From: Prochlorococcus sp. AG-409-A19
GTDB lineage: Bacteria > Cyanobacteriota > Cyanobacteriia > PCC-6307 > Cyanobiaceae
Assembly (NCBI GenBank): GCA_003216155.1
Contig: QCJH01000001.1
Span: 1 to 64,000 of the forward strand
Direction: 5' to 3'
Length of the DNA stretch: 64,000 nucleotides
Positions 16,669-25,788 of this stretch are shown here, piece after piece (position 1 is the stretch's first letter; each line of letters begins with the position of its first letter). Both the position numbers and the translations under genes were made by a program. Below the pieces are notes generated by a model. That model made no database searches and had not been told where the DNA came from. It worked only from the letters and a program-made list of their open reading frames with translations.

Positions 16669-16947
16669 TTATAAGAGACTAGTTATCGTAGAGGACACTT
16701 CTCTCTCCCTTTGTATAGCTGCCTTATAATTAAGACAGTCAGTAGGAAGCCCTTTGTATATAAGTAGCATTAAAGGAGCAAGTATTGAGATTGTAAATAA
16801 TAAGCCAATACCTCCTTCCGGATTGAATTTAGCAAGTTGTGCTATGCCATGTATAGAGAATAGATAGGTAGTTATGATAGTAGAATCCCTTGGGTTCTGG
16901 ACAATCCAGCGTAAAAATGTGCCTGCAAAGAAAAGAATTCCTGTCAT
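16669..16947 (-). CDS. Small membrane protein, function unknown
   Basis: This 92-residue protein has hydrophobic segments at about 3-16, 24-38 and 46-63 and a polar C-terminal tail (AAIQREREVSSTI). It looks like a small multi-pass thylakoid or plasma-membrane protein. It matches no named family I know. The 220-bp gap on its 3' side is featureless. Confidence 0.5.
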   Translation of the reverse strand: MTGILFFAGTFLRWIVQNPRDSTIITTYLFSIHGIAQLAKFNPEGGIGLLFTISILAPLMLLIYKGLPTDCLNYKAAIQREREVSSTITSLL

Positions 16948-17318
16948 ATCAGGTATCTTGTGATTCTATGATCATAAACCTTTTTTCTCGATATAAAAGC
17001 ACCTAAGATTTTTTGCTATATTTCATTATGCTTAATATGCTTATTCCTATCACGGCGAATTCCTCAATGAGGTTTTAAGACCATGTATATCAAAAAATGT
17101 ATTTGATAATCTTAGGCTACTATTTTGAATGAAATGTCAAATTTATTTTTATATGAGGTAATTTATAAGAGTTGTCAAAACAGTTCTTTTTCTTGATTTA
17201 ATATAAAGATTGAGACATTCTTATGATTAGATTTCATTGCATGGTCTAAATTTAACAAACAGACTTTTCTATATGTGGTTTTTAAACTGCTATTAGGAAT
17301 TTATCTGCCTAAGTAATT
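16948..17318. other. AT-rich intergenic region
   Basis: This lies between divergent genes and should hold both promoters. I see no gene and no perfect regulatory box. Confidence 0.3.
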
Positions 17319-17696
17319 ATGAGAAACAATCTTTACCTGTTGGCACTCCTTGTGTTTTCCCTTTGCGATCCTGTATATGCAGATAAAAATAAAGAAATCT
17401 TAATTCTTTGTGGCTCTCATCAGACTCCGGTTGAGTGTGAAAAAGCTTATAAAGAGTTGCCTTCTTTAAAAGCGTTGCCTTCTTTACCAGAATCCTCTTC
17501 AAGCGGGCCTATCTCAATTCAAGTAATTCCATTTAGTGGCTTTTCAACTAAAGGCGGTTCATATGCATTGCCGAAATGTCGGAATAACAGATGTTTTCGC
17601 TTAAGAGATCCTTCAGTAAAAACTCGTGCCAAGTCATTTCGCCATCGCAGACTAAAAACTCGGGCTTGGGATTGGACAGATCTAAACGAGGATTGA
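17319..17696 (+). CDS. Small exported Cys-containing protein
   Basis: This 125-residue protein has a clear signal peptide (MRNNLYLLALLVFSLCDPVYA, cleavage expected after Ala21). The mature part has two cysteine pairs (LCGSHQTPVEC and CRNNRC) that could form disulfides. A Ser/Pro-rich linker and a very basic tail (KSFRHRRLKTR) ending WDWTDLNED follow. It is probably periplasmic or extracellular. No family recognised. Confidence 0.6.
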   Translation: MRNNLYLLALLVFSLCDPVYADKNKEILILCGSHQTPVECEKAYKELPSLKALPSLPESSSSGPISIQVIPFSGFSTKGGSYALPKCRNNRCFRLRDPSVKTRAKSFRHRRLKTRAWDWTDLNED

Positions 17697-17784
17697 TTTG
17701 AAGTTTATTCAGAAAGATTAGTTCAAGGGGGCAGCGCATAGATGGTTATCACGTTACTAATGGGTAGATACTCATCTTGTTCAA

Positions 17785-18024
17785 ATGAGAGAGAGTCCTT
17801 GGGTTAGTGCAATGGAAGCCAGTGAAAATCTTGGTGTCAGTGAGAGTACGCTTAAGCATTGGAGGGAGGTGGGATATTTAAAGCCTGGAACTCATTGGAG
17901 GAGTTCTCCTGATGGGCAAGAGATTCCATGGTCCCCAGAGGTTCTCTATCATCTTCATTGGTGTAAGGAAGAGATGGATTATTGGAGGGCTCATGACGCT
18001 CCAATATCCAATATTGCGGCTTAA
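17785..18024 (+). CDS. Small helix-turn-helix protein
   Basis: This 79-residue protein has an N-terminal HTH of the MerR/excisionase type: SAMEASENLGVSESTLKHWR (about 8-27) followed by EVGYLKPGTHWR, the usual recognition-helix and wing pattern. The C-terminal half is rich in Trp and His. It may be a small DNA-binding regulator. It precedes the gene at 18067 by 42 bp, so the two may be cotranscribed. There is no adjacent integrase to support an excisionase role. Confidence 0.6.
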   Translation: MRESPWVSAMEASENLGVSESTLKHWREVGYLKPGTHWRSSPDGQEIPWSPEVLYHLHWCKEEMDYWRAHDAPISNIAA

Positions 18025-18066
18025 ACATTGGTAAGTATCAATAACAATGCTTTTTTGAGCACACTG

Positions 18067-18357
18067 ATGATTAGAACTTTAAATGAAGCCCTCTTATCTT
18101 GGCTTTTTCTATTATTGGCTGGCGCGAGCACTGTCAGTCTTATTTTTATTGCTAGTTCACTTTCATCTTATAAAGAACATCGATATGGATTAATACGTGA
18201 AATTTGCTCTAAGGACAAAAGTGGAAATATCAATTCAAAGAAAGCAGCGCAGGCGCTAGGTCTTAGTCCTGACTCTGATTATTTAAAAAGAGGTGCAGTT
18301 GAACAATTAGGCTATAAAGTTGCAGTTCAAGATTTTTGTAGAGCTTATCTTAATTAA
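18067..18357 (+). CDS. Membrane-anchored small protein, function unknown
   Basis: From the ATG at 18067 this encodes 96 residues: one long membrane helix (WLFLLLAGASTVSLIFIASS), then a soluble C-terminal part (SKKAAQALGLSPDSDYLKRG, then AVEQLGYKVAVQDFCRAYLN) with helical character. A TTG at 18028 is in frame and would add 13 residues. It is probably cotranscribed with the HTH gene upstream. No family recognised. Confidence 0.55.
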   Translation: MIRTLNEALLSWLFLLLAGASTVSLIFIASSLSSYKEHRYGLIREICSKDKSGNINSKKAAQALGLSPDSDYLKRGAVEQLGYKVAVQDFCRAYLN

Positions 18358-18831
18358 GCTTCTAAAGGAACACTCTATATATTTAGAATACTAATTCCAT
18401 TGAACTTAACTGATTTTAGATTAATTGCATAATATTCAGTACAAAATATTTAATGATACACAATTCGCTCTACTTACTCTATGGAGTTGTTGGGAGAGTA
18501 GGAATAATAGTCTTCCAAAAGGTGACTAGAAGGTAAAGAATTAGAAGATTTGCGCCCATAGCCAACGCAAATCGAATTCTTAGATCCTTTACTAATGGGA
18601 GAAGGTATTCCCACAATTGAAGCATTGGACCACCAGCCATATCCTAGATGTTTGATTGGAGACTATGAAGCTAAACCATTGAGTGGCTTGAGTTGTTTTT
18701 TAGACCTAAATTTTTTATTTGTTTTTATAGGCTGCCTTTTTAGAAGCTTGAATTGGGTCTTTCTTGCCTTCTAGAATACTCTTGATAGCAAGATTTCTGG
18801 GGTGTGGTGGCGAATAAAAGTCGAAAAGCTT
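18358..18831. other. Gene-poor stretch with one weak micro-ORF
   Basis: A plus frame at 18595-18774 (59 residues, starts MGEGIPTIEALDHQPYPRC) has a protein-like first half and a hydrophobic second half. It could be a gene remnant. Nothing else is visible. Confidence 0.3.
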
Positions 18832-19065
18832 TTAATGTGTTGATTCCATTGTTTTGAGGTGATCTGTTGCTTCTTCAAGACTGTTGCAGAATTTGCAAGT
18901 CCCCAAATAGCAACCAAGAAATCTTTGAAAGGTTCGCTTACCTCCACTCAGAGGGTACTTGTGAATGGTACCGCCTTGTGGAGTTGCATGAATGAGGACT
19001 GGCTTGACCTGCATTGCGAAATGAATAGACATCCCAAAATGCACTAAGGAATCGAATTGTGCCAT
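18832..19065 (-). CDS. Small conserved-looking protein, function unknown
   Basis: This 77-residue protein starts MAQFDSLVHFGMSIHFAMQV. The middle (KPVLIHATPQGGTIHKYPL) and the tail (CYLGTCKFCNSLEEATDHL) look like a compact folded domain with three Cys. The minus frame is far more protein-like than the overlapping plus frame (18859-19047), so I choose this strand. No function known to me. Confidence 0.5.
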   Translation of the reverse strand: MAQFDSLVHFGMSIHFAMQVKPVLIHATPQGGTIHKYPLSGGKRTFQRFLGCYLGTCKFCNSLEEATDHLKTMESTH

Positions 19066-19114
19066 AGGAGCTTTTACTACTATTTTTTGTGGAAGTAATC
19101 CTTTGGAGTGGGGT

Positions 19115-19546
19115 TTAAGTTCTTATTTGGTTTTTCATCAGGGAAACTCTTGCATTCTCTGTCGAAACAGGTGCAAGTGAATATCCTGCGTTTTCCTGTT
19201 TAGAGTTTGTATATGTTTGATTGCGCTGAAAATTTTCAGGAAATTGATCTGAAGCAACAATAGTTAGTGGTTCATCACAGTAACCTTTATGAAAACTATG
19301 ATTGAGAGGGCTAGAACCTTCTCTGTATAGATCTGAGATGAATTGATCTAGTTCAGCTACTAGAGCATTTTTTGTAAGAAATGGTCCGAACCAATAAGTT
19401 GCATTTGAATTATTTGCTTCCACTTTTGCCCACCAGGTCAGGCCTAGATGATTCCCAATAATAAGGTTGCCTTCCCATGCCAGTAGGAATAAGAGAAGTA
19501 TTATCTCAATAAGGGCAAATGCTCCCGTTTTGGAGTCTTGATTCAT
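19115..19546 (-). CDS. DUF1816-like cyanobacterial protein
   Basis: This 143-residue protein has an N-terminal hydrophobic helix (ALIEIILLLFLLAWEGNLII). It is followed by a DUF1816-type core: WWAKVEANNSNATYWFGPFL and a helix ending ISDLYREGSS. This family occurs in cyanobacteria and plastids and has no firm function. The tail is polar and looks disordered. The membrane helix ahead of the domain is a slightly unusual addition. Confidence 0.65.
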   Translation of the reverse strand: MNQDSKTGAFALIEIILLLFLLAWEGNLIIGNHLGLTWWAKVEANNSNATYWFGPFLTKNALVAELDQFISDLYREGSSPLNHSFHKGYCDEPLTIVASDQFPENFQRNQTYTNSKQENAGYSLAPVSTENARVSLMKNQIRT

Positions 19547-19641
19547 ACTAGAAAAGCTCTTGTCATATTAGGTTACATTGCCGTGAACATGCAGAGGTCA
19601 AGACTTTAACTGTCCAAAGTCCTGATCTCTTGAAATTATTT

Positions 19642-20532
19642 TTAGTTATATAGTGATTTTATCTTTTCATATTGGAAACGGCCAATATATTTGCATACAT
19701 TATAAAAACAAAATTCCTCTGGCAAAATAGAAATGTATTTCACAATTACTGCGCGATATTTATCGAAGGAGTAATTCTTACTTCTTGCCTTTTTAGATGT
19801 ATTTATTTTAGGTATTTTTTTAGCAAGAATATTCTCAGAAAAAATCCCATTATGGATAAGAGTTCTTACAAATTCATTTAGGTCATCTGTAACACCTACG
19901 GTTGAATAAAACATATTAACGAAGTCATAGATGTATTGATTCAATTGCTTGCCTGAAGTAATAACTGATTTTCTAGTATTGAGAATATGTTCTTTCAATG
20001 TATTAGTTCCAGAGTATGAGAAAGTCTTTTCTTTTTCTTTATAGAAACCTTGGAATGAACCTAAAAACCATTGTGAATAAATAGAGAAATAAAGACCAAG
20101 GTCTAGTTCTATATAACTATTCTCAGTAATCATAAGCCTTTCTAGTTTCTGCAATCCTAGATTCAACCAATCTTGAGTTTCCAATGGGTAATGAATTATT
20201 TCTTCTAGTCCCCAGAAGTTATTATTAGTCGAATTAGGGCTATTAGAATTTCTCTTTGCATGACTATGAAAGCTTAGGAACCTTTCTAATGGATCTCTGC
20301 TTAATAGGATTCTTTTTATATTTGTGTCCTTTAAAATTTTATAAATATTCTCCTCTTTGGCGTGAAGCATCTCTGAACTTATAAATACTCTTTCTTTGTC
20401 TAGCCAACTTTGTAGTTGTTCTGGACTAGTGGAATAAGTCAGAACATGGAAATTATGTTCGAATTCGGTTTTTGCAAGATAGTTAATTGTTGAACCTCCG
20501 CATTTTGCTAGATGATTAAAGAATACTTTCAT
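19642..20532 (-). CDS. Sulfotransferase-family protein
   Basis: This 296-residue protein carries the two PAPS-binding signatures of carbohydrate-type sulfotransferases. The 5'-phosphosulfate loop is HLAKCGGSTINYLA (7-20) and the 3'-phosphate motif is LLSRDPLERFLSFHSH (75-90). It would transfer sulfate from PAPS to a sugar or lipid acceptor, but the acceptor cannot be told. It stands alone with a TauE/SafE-type anion permease gene next door on the same strand. Such genes are scattered in the flexible genome of marine cyanobacteria, so transfer is possible. Confidence 0.75.
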   Translation of the reverse strand: MKVFFNHLAKCGGSTINYLAKTEFEHNFHVLTYSTSPEQLQSWLDKERVFISSEMLHAKEENIYKILKDTNIKRILLSRDPLERFLSFHSHAKRNSNSPNSTNNNFWGLEEIIHYPLETQDWLNLGLQKLERLMITENSYIELDLGLYFSIYSQWFLGSFQGFYKEKEKTFSYSGTNTLKEHILNTRKSVITSGKQLNQYIYDFVNMFYSTVGVTDDLNEFVRTLIHNGIFSENILAKKIPKINTSKKARSKNYSFDKYRAVIVKYISILPEEFCFYNVCKYIGRFQYEKIKSLYN

Positions 20533-20627
20533 GTTTCCCTTTGAAATTCCAGGAGTCTAATTATATAGCCTATTGATTAAAACAAAAATGATTATCCTAC
20601 TTTGATAACTACAGTTGATTAAATCAA

Positions 20628-21392
20628 CTATAAACATTTTATTAATAATGAAAACCCCATTATAATTGTTAAGGCTTCAAATGATCGCTTGGTAAAGATA
20701 TTTGATTTTACAATTGATAAATGAGCTCCAATATATCCACCAGAAATAGAGCCTAGGATTAATACCGGTAACCATTGCCATTCGATATTACCTTCTTGAG
20801 TTAGTACTAAGGCTCCAGACCCATTCCAGAATAGACCTACGATAATAAGAGTATATGCTACAGCTTTTTTATAGGACATTCCAAACCATTTTACCAACAA
20901 GGCTGTCACAAATAAACCACTTCCTGAACTTATGCTTCCATTTATTATTCCTATAGTAAAAAGTACAAAGCTACCTATTAAAATGTTCTTAAGGTCAAAT
21001 TTATGGACCTTTTTATTGTTATTTATATTCATCTCTTTTATTGAATATAGTCCAAGACCTAAGGTTAGTAATCCCAATAAGAGAGTGCTAACTTCATTAG
21101 GTACTACTAATACAAGTTTTGAACCTAGAACAACACCTGGGACTCCACTTAATAAAATATATAAGCATGTTAGTAAGTTGATATTACCTTCTTTTATATG
21201 CCTAATACTTGCGCCTATACCAAGAGCAACACTGGCTAGTTTATGAGTAGCCAGTGCACTTGGGAATGGCAGGCCAAACAAGATTAAGGTTGGAAGTTGT
21301 ATTAGTCCAGCTCCTCCTCCAGCAAGTGCTGAAAAAGCGTTAGAAACTATTGATATCAAAAGCAATAAAGCTGAATCTAATGAAGGGATCAT
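20628..21392 (-). CDS. TauE/SafE (TSUP) family permease
   Basis: This 254-residue inner-membrane protein has about eight helices. Its two halves show the TSUP signature: GGGAGLIQLPTLILFGLP (about 25-42) and the pseudo-repeat SGSGLFVTALLVKWFGM. The family exports or imports sulfite, sulfonates or other small anions. The sulfotransferase next to it makes a sulfur compound an attractive but unproven substrate. The gap between the genes is 95 bp. Confidence 0.8.
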   Translation of the reverse strand: MIPSLDSALLLLISIVSNAFSALAGGGAGLIQLPTLILFGLPFPSALATHKLASVALGIGASIRHIKEGNINLLTCLYILLSGVPGVVLGSKLVLVVPNEVSTLLLGLLTLGLGLYSIKEMNINNNKKVHKFDLKNILIGSFVLFTIGIINGSISSGSGLFVTALLVKWFGMSYKKAVAYTLIIVGLFWNGSGALVLTQEGNIEWQWLPVLILGSISGGYIGAHLSIVKSNIFTKRSFEALTIIMGFSLLIKCL

Positions 21393-21853
21393 CTATTTAA
21401 GAATATAATGTTAAAATACAACAAGTTAGCTCATAGTGGAAATTACACAATTAGGTATTGTTTCGATTCTAAGTACACTCTATAAGCCAGGTAGATGTGT
21501 ACGCTTAATTGGATTTGGTCATCCTAAAATAGTTATATTGCAGTTATCCGTAGTTGTTTTATCTTTGTTGTTTGTGGTTTTGGAATGAGTTGTCAAGGGA
21601 CTTCTGAGATTAAGGCGATTGAAAATACCTGAGAATGCTTTGATGAAAGACATGTTTTTTATACTAACAACCCATATTGCAACTCAAGTCATTATTTTCA
21701 ATGCCTTAAAGTGGTTATCTTTAGCTACTCTCAAGATTTAACTAACTATGGATTTTTGAGCGCCCTATATGGTGCCCGTTAGAATAAATGCCCTATATGT
21801 AGTAGTTGCGCTTGTGACCATTAATAGCTTCTATGGGGAACTGAGTAATCAAA
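21393..21853. other. Intergenic region with a 32-residue micro-ORF
   Basis: The plus frame 21643-21741 (MKDMFFILTTHIATQVIIF...) would be a one-helix peptide; support is weak. The decamer GCCCTATATG occurs twice (near 21762 and 21790). No other structure is evident. Confidence 0.25.
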
Positions 21854-21997
21854 ATGGCTCAACAAAGATACGAAGCGACTGACTTGTTCTTTTTGTCAGA
21901 GCATTCAGCCGAAAACCGTGAGGGTGAAGATTTAAAATTGAAATTAGGACTTTTTGAATTTCTTTTGCAAGCTTGTGCATTATTTCTTTTTATATAG
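21854..21997 (+). CDS. Small protein with C-terminal hydrophobic tail (47 aa)
   Basis: From the ATG at 21854 the frame encodes MAQQRYEATDLFFLSEHSAE, an acidic/basic middle and a hydrophobic end (LFEFLLQACALFLFI). The polar head plus hydrophobic tail suggest a tail-anchored peptide. It lies in a long non-coding gap and is too short for standard gene finders. No family recognised. Confidence 0.4.
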   Translation: MAQQRYEATDLFFLSEHSAENREGEDLKLKLGLFEFLLQACALFLFI

Positions 21998-22230
21998 AAT
22001 TAGTCTTTCAATTCATTCTAGGATCTAGGCAATGATTTACACTGACCTATAGAGGAATTTGTTTAGCACAATATCCCTGACTCTGTTAACTTCTGTCTTA
22101 TAGTAATTAATCTAAGTAAGCAAAAGGTTCTATTTATTGACAATTACTACTTTCTGAATTAAAAAATTCTATTCTTATAAGATTAAACTAAAATTTTCGG
22201 TTGACTCTGGATTCAACCTGATTTGCAGAT

Positions 22231-22252
22231 GCCCAAATATTCACCTTTGGGC
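22231..22252 (+). promoter_or_regulatory. Hairpin in the leader of the GltS gene
   Basis: GCCCAAA (22231-22237) pairs with TTTGGGC (22246-22252) over an 8-nt loop, ending 22 bp before the ATG. A weak U-rich stretch follows. It could be an attenuator or simply a leader structure. Confidence 0.4.
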
Positions 22253-22274
22253 TTGTTGTCTAATTTCTTAGAAA

Positions 22275-23630
22275 ATGCCAGAAGTATTACCTCAATTTAG
22301 CTTGGCAACCGGACTTCTTTTTCTTTTGGTTTTTTTACTTGTAATTGGAAGAAGATTAGGTCCTGCAATACAACTTGAGAGACTAGGTATACCTATAGCT
22401 TTATTAGCTGGCTTGATTGGATTGTGTCTAGGGCCTTATGGTCCTGTTCAATTACTTCCTCAGAGCATTACAGATATTTGGTCTCAATTGCCTATTCCTT
22501 TACTTACTTTTGTCTTTGCGACATTATTAATTGGACGTCCACTACCAAGCTCAAAAGGATTGTGGAAACCTGTAGCATCTCAAGCTTTATTAGGCCTTTT
22601 ATTAGGATTTGGTCAGTATTTTGTAGGAGGTTTAGTTGTTCTTCTGGTTTTAATTCCTAGACTAGGAGTTGATCCCTTAATGGGGTGCTTGATCGAGGTT
22701 GGTTTTGAGGGGGGACATGGTGCAGCATCAATTATGGGAGACAGCTTTAGCCAGTTAGGTTTCATTGGTGGCAAGGACTTAGGGCTTGCTATGGCTACAG
22801 TGGGCTTGCTTGCATCAACAATTTTAGGGAGCATTCTTGTAATATTAGGTAGAATCTATGGTTGGCTTACTATCTCGGAGTTAAATGAAGTTGATATTCT
22901 TGATCTAGAAATAGACTCTGATGATTTTTTCCAAAAAATCCGTTCATTAGGAATAAATCTTGCATTTGCTGGTCTTGCTGTTTTATTGGGAGTAGTTCTG
23001 CTTTTTGCATTAAGGAAATTAGATCCATGGCTAGGAGATTTATATAGCCAAGTTATAGATATTTTTCCTGTCTTTCCATTGGCACTTTTAGGCTCATTAA
23101 TTGTTAGATTGTTGTTAGAATCTTTCAATAAGACTGCATTTGTATCCCAGATATTACAACGTGAAATGGGTACTCTAGCAACTGATCTGCTTATTATCAC
23201 TGCTACTGCTAGTTTGAATATACCCGTACTACAAGCCGATTTAGAGCCGTTGCTTTTCTTAGCGGGTGTAGGACTTATTTGGAATTTAATAGTTATGCTT
23301 GTATTCGCAAAATTTATCCTGCCTGAAGAGTGGTTTGAACGATCAGTAGCTGAATTTGGAAATGCCACTGGTGTCGCTGCCAGTGGATTGTTATTACTTA
23401 GGTTGGCTGATCCCACGAACCAGACAAGTACTCTTCCCATATTTTCAATAAAACAACTGTTTATTCAACCTATTCTTTCTGGTGGAATAGTAACAGTATT
23501 AGCTCCTATAGTAATCGTTAGAATTGGCCTATTAGGTTGGACTGAGATCTCAGGTGTTTTAACATTGATTTTTCTATTACTTGCTTTAATTTTGTCTAAT
23601 TACAGGAAAGTCATTGCTTTACCTAATTAG
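22275..23630 (+). CDS. gltS: Sodium/glutamate symporter (GltS family)
   Basis: This is a 451-residue inner-membrane carrier with about ten to twelve helices. The signature EVGFEGGHGAASIMGDSF (about 141-158) corresponds to the FEGGHG motif of GltS. A second re-entrant-type segment, EFGNATGVAASGLLLLRLAD, is near 361-380. It would import glutamate with sodium. The sequence after the first motif is typical of cyanobacterial members. No operon partner; the leader contains a hairpin. Confidence 0.8.
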   Translation: MPEVLPQFSLATGLLFLLVFLLVIGRRLGPAIQLERLGIPIALLAGLIGLCLGPYGPVQLLPQSITDIWSQLPIPLLTFVFATLLIGRPLPSSKGLWKPVASQALLGLLLGFGQYFVGGLVVLLVLIPRLGVDPLMGCLIEVGFEGGHGAASIMGDSFSQLGFIGGKDLGLAMATVGLLASTILGSILVILGRIYGWLTISELNEVDILDLEIDSDDFFQKIRSLGINLAFAGLAVLLGVVLLFALRKLDPWLGDLYSQVIDIFPVFPLALLGSLIVRLLLESFNKTAFVSQILQREMGTLATDLLIITATASLNIPVLQADLEPLLFLAGVGLIWNLIVMLVFAKFILPEEWFERSVAEFGNATGVAASGLLLLRLADPTNQTSTLPIFSIKQLFIQPILSGGIVTVLAPIVIVRIGLLGWTEISGVLTLIFLLLALILSNYRKVIALPN

Positions 23631-23796
23631 TCTCTAACTTATATTAATTAGATTTGTAGTATTCTATTTCCGTATTTTATCAATACTATCAAACCATAGT
23701 TCATATACATATAACTTTTGATATCCAGATGTAAATGAGTTGTTTTATTTTTTCTTGTTGATATTATCATTGTATTAGCTCATGAGTACTCATTAA

Positions 23797-24060
23797 ATGT
23801 CACAAGGCTTTTCTAGGGACATACCCCAGCAAGAGTCACGAGAAAAGTGGTTCAAGAGTCATCTTCTAGGAAGGGAAATAGAGCTTAGGGAGCTATATGA
23901 GATGCCCCAGGATGAACTTGATTTGCTTATGGCAGAGACAGCTGAGATCAGAAGTGATCCAAGTAATAGGGAGAGAAACATCGGTAAATATTGCACATCA
24001 GGTTATTTTTTAGAATTAGCTAGAATTATAGATAGACGTCGTTCTGAAAACAATAGATAA
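23797..24060 (+). CDS. Small soluble protein, function unknown
   Basis: This 87-residue, highly charged protein is probably mostly helical (REIELRELYEMPQDELDLLM, then NRERNIGKYCTSGYFLELA). It has no membrane segment. The sequence is regular and low in rare residues, which supports a real gene. No domain recognised. It lies 166 bp after gltS. Confidence 0.5.
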   Translation: MSQGFSRDIPQQESREKWFKSHLLGREIELRELYEMPQDELDLLMAETAEIRSDPSNRERNIGKYCTSGYFLELARIIDRRRSENNR

Positions 24061-24137
24061 ACACTTAATTCCTAATTAGATTTTTACTTTTTTATTTCCT
24101 CTAATTCTAAATATAGATCTATCACTAGGATTGATAA

Positions 24138-25034
24138 CTATTCTTCCTGTAAGTTATACCATTCATGTAGTACTGATATGTCTTTTCCTTTATATCCACT
24201 TTGAATTAAATCACTTTCTATATTCATTATAGTTTCTGTAGCTGGCAACTTAAGATCTAACTTTCTGCTAATCTCATTTACTATTTCTAAGTCTTTATGA
24301 TGAAGCTCTAACTTAAATCCAAGCGGATAATTCCTATCAATCATTGATTTTGATCTATGATTTAGTGCCCATGAATCCCCTGCTCCTTGGCTTAAAGCTT
24401 GAACTACCTGTTTAATTGGCATATTAAGTCTCTTGCCTAAAGTAATTGCTTCAGCTACACCTGCATAGGTACAAGCGACTAGGATTTGATTTATTGCTTT
24501 TGCTTTTTGGCCATTACCTATATGGCCAAAATGGTAAATGTTTCTTCCAATTACTTCAAATAATGGTGTGGCTCTCTTGAAATCAACTATTTCTCCTCCA
24601 ACTAAAATAGTTAGTGTACCGGATAGTGCTCCTTCAGTTCCTCCTGTTACTGGAGCATCTATATAACCTATACCTTTACATTTTAATCTATCAAAGCATT
24701 CAATAGCTTTTGTAGGTGAGATAGTAGAACAATCAATAATTAAGCTTCCTTTTTTTATTTTTTTCGATGCTCCATTCTCTCCAAAGATTACTTCCTCAAC
24801 AGCATTATCATCAGAGACGCAGATAATTAATGCTTCAATATTGGTGAATACATGACTGACATCCTTACAAAACCTTGTCCCCCTGGTTAAAGGATTCATT
24901 TTCTTTTTGTAATTTCTGCTATACACTTTTAGTTGGTACCCAGCATCAACTAAATTCCTGCACATTGGCATTCCAATTGAACCAATTCCTATCATTCCAA
25001 TAGTGCATGGAGGTGATATTAATTTTGATATCAT
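24138..25034 (-). CDS. Beta-hydroxyacid dehydrogenase (3-hydroxyisobutyrate dehydrogenase family)
   Basis: This is a 298-residue NAD(P)-dependent enzyme. The Rossmann motif GMIGIGSIGMPM is at 13-24. The substrate-site motif IDAPVTGGTEGALSGTL (about 124-140) and the helix with the catalytic lysine, GNGQKAKAINQILVA (about 173-187), are intact. The family reduces or oxidises small beta-hydroxy acids (tartronate semialdehyde, glyoxylate or succinic semialdehyde reductase, or 3-hydroxyisobutyrate dehydrogenase). The exact substrate cannot be told. It lies 12 bp after the GST-like gene, so both are probably one operon. Confidence 0.8.
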   Translation of the reverse strand: MISKLISPPCTIGMIGIGSIGMPMCRNLVDAGYQLKVYSRNYKKKMNPLTRGTRFCKDVSHVFTNIEALIICVSDDNAVEEVIFGENGASKKIKKGSLIIDCSTISPTKAIECFDRLKCKGIGYIDAPVTGGTEGALSGTLTILVGGEIVDFKRATPLFEVIGRNIYHFGHIGNGQKAKAINQILVACTYAGVAEAITLGKRLNMPIKQVVQALSQGAGDSWALNHRSKSMIDRNYPLGFKLELHHKDLEIVNEISRKLDLKLPATETIMNIESDLIQSGYKGKDISVLHEWYNLQEE

Positions 25035-25046
25035 GCTAATTTTGGT

Positions 25047-25721
25047 TTATTTAGGGGAGGGGAATAAAATAGGTATATCAGATGGTTCCCATGGCTTATT
25101 CTTTTCCATTAGTTTTTCATATAAAATACTGCCTGTAAAAGAATTTAGCCATTTTTTAATATAAGTAAGAAAATTGGTATCTTTTAATGCCATTTCATCT
25201 GCTATTAAATATTGCCTAACAAAAGGCCATAACGCCCAATCAGCAATTGTTTCACAATTACCTACAAGCCATAAATCTCTACCTGAAATATTCTGCTGTA
25301 GTTGTTTATCCCATCCTTCTAGAATAGACCTCGCTATATACTTATGATTTTCACTATCTTCATTTTGATATCTTGATGCATACTTGTAGTGATCAAGATG
25401 ATATTTGAATTCACAATCATTCTGTGTTATTAATCTTTGGATCTTATCTCTTTTTTCATTATCGTGTGGATTTATAACCTTTGATTCAGAAATATCTTTG
25501 ATTGCCCATTTCATTATGTCCAGGCTTTCATCTATTACCTCACCTTGTCTTGTTAGCAAGACTGGAACGGTACCCTTTGTTGAAATATCAAGGAGTTCTT
25601 TTGGTTTTCTTTTTAAGTCGACTTCTCTTATTATTACTCTTTTTTGGGCTTTTAATATTGTCCATCTTGCTCTTATTGCAAATGGACATCTCTTGAAACT
25701 ATATAGGACTTCATGATACAT
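25047..25721 (-). CDS. Glutathione S-transferase-like protein
   Basis: This 224-residue protein has an N-terminal thioredoxin-like GST domain. LYSFKRCPFAIRAR carries a CPFA motif (12-15), as in omega or glutaredoxin-like GSTs, and GTVPVLLTRQGEVIDESLDI contains the cis-Pro and the glutathione-binding Glu-Ser. An all-helical C-terminal domain follows. The Cys suggests thiol transfer rather than conjugation. It is cotranscribed with the hydroxyacid dehydrogenase downstream. Confidence 0.75.
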   Translation of the reverse strand: MYHEVLYSFKRCPFAIRARWTILKAQKRVIIREVDLKRKPKELLDISTKGTVPVLLTRQGEVIDESLDIMKWAIKDISESKVINPHDNEKRDKIQRLITQNDCEFKYHLDHYKYASRYQNEDSENHKYIARSILEGWDKQLQQNISGRDLWLVGNCETIADWALWPFVRQYLIADEMALKDTNFLTYIKKWLNSFTGSILYEKLMEKNKPWEPSDIPILFPSPK

Positions 25722-25788
25722 ATGCTATAAGAAATGGTTTTATTATATTATATATTCACATTATAATCAATTGGTTTTGACCATTCAT

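Noticed and set aside
18859..19047. 62-residue plus frame
   Set aside because: The opposite strand (18832-19065) reads far more like a real protein.
22856..23440. 194-residue minus frame inside gltS
   Set aside because: Polar, Ser/Asn-rich shadow of a hydrophobic membrane gene.
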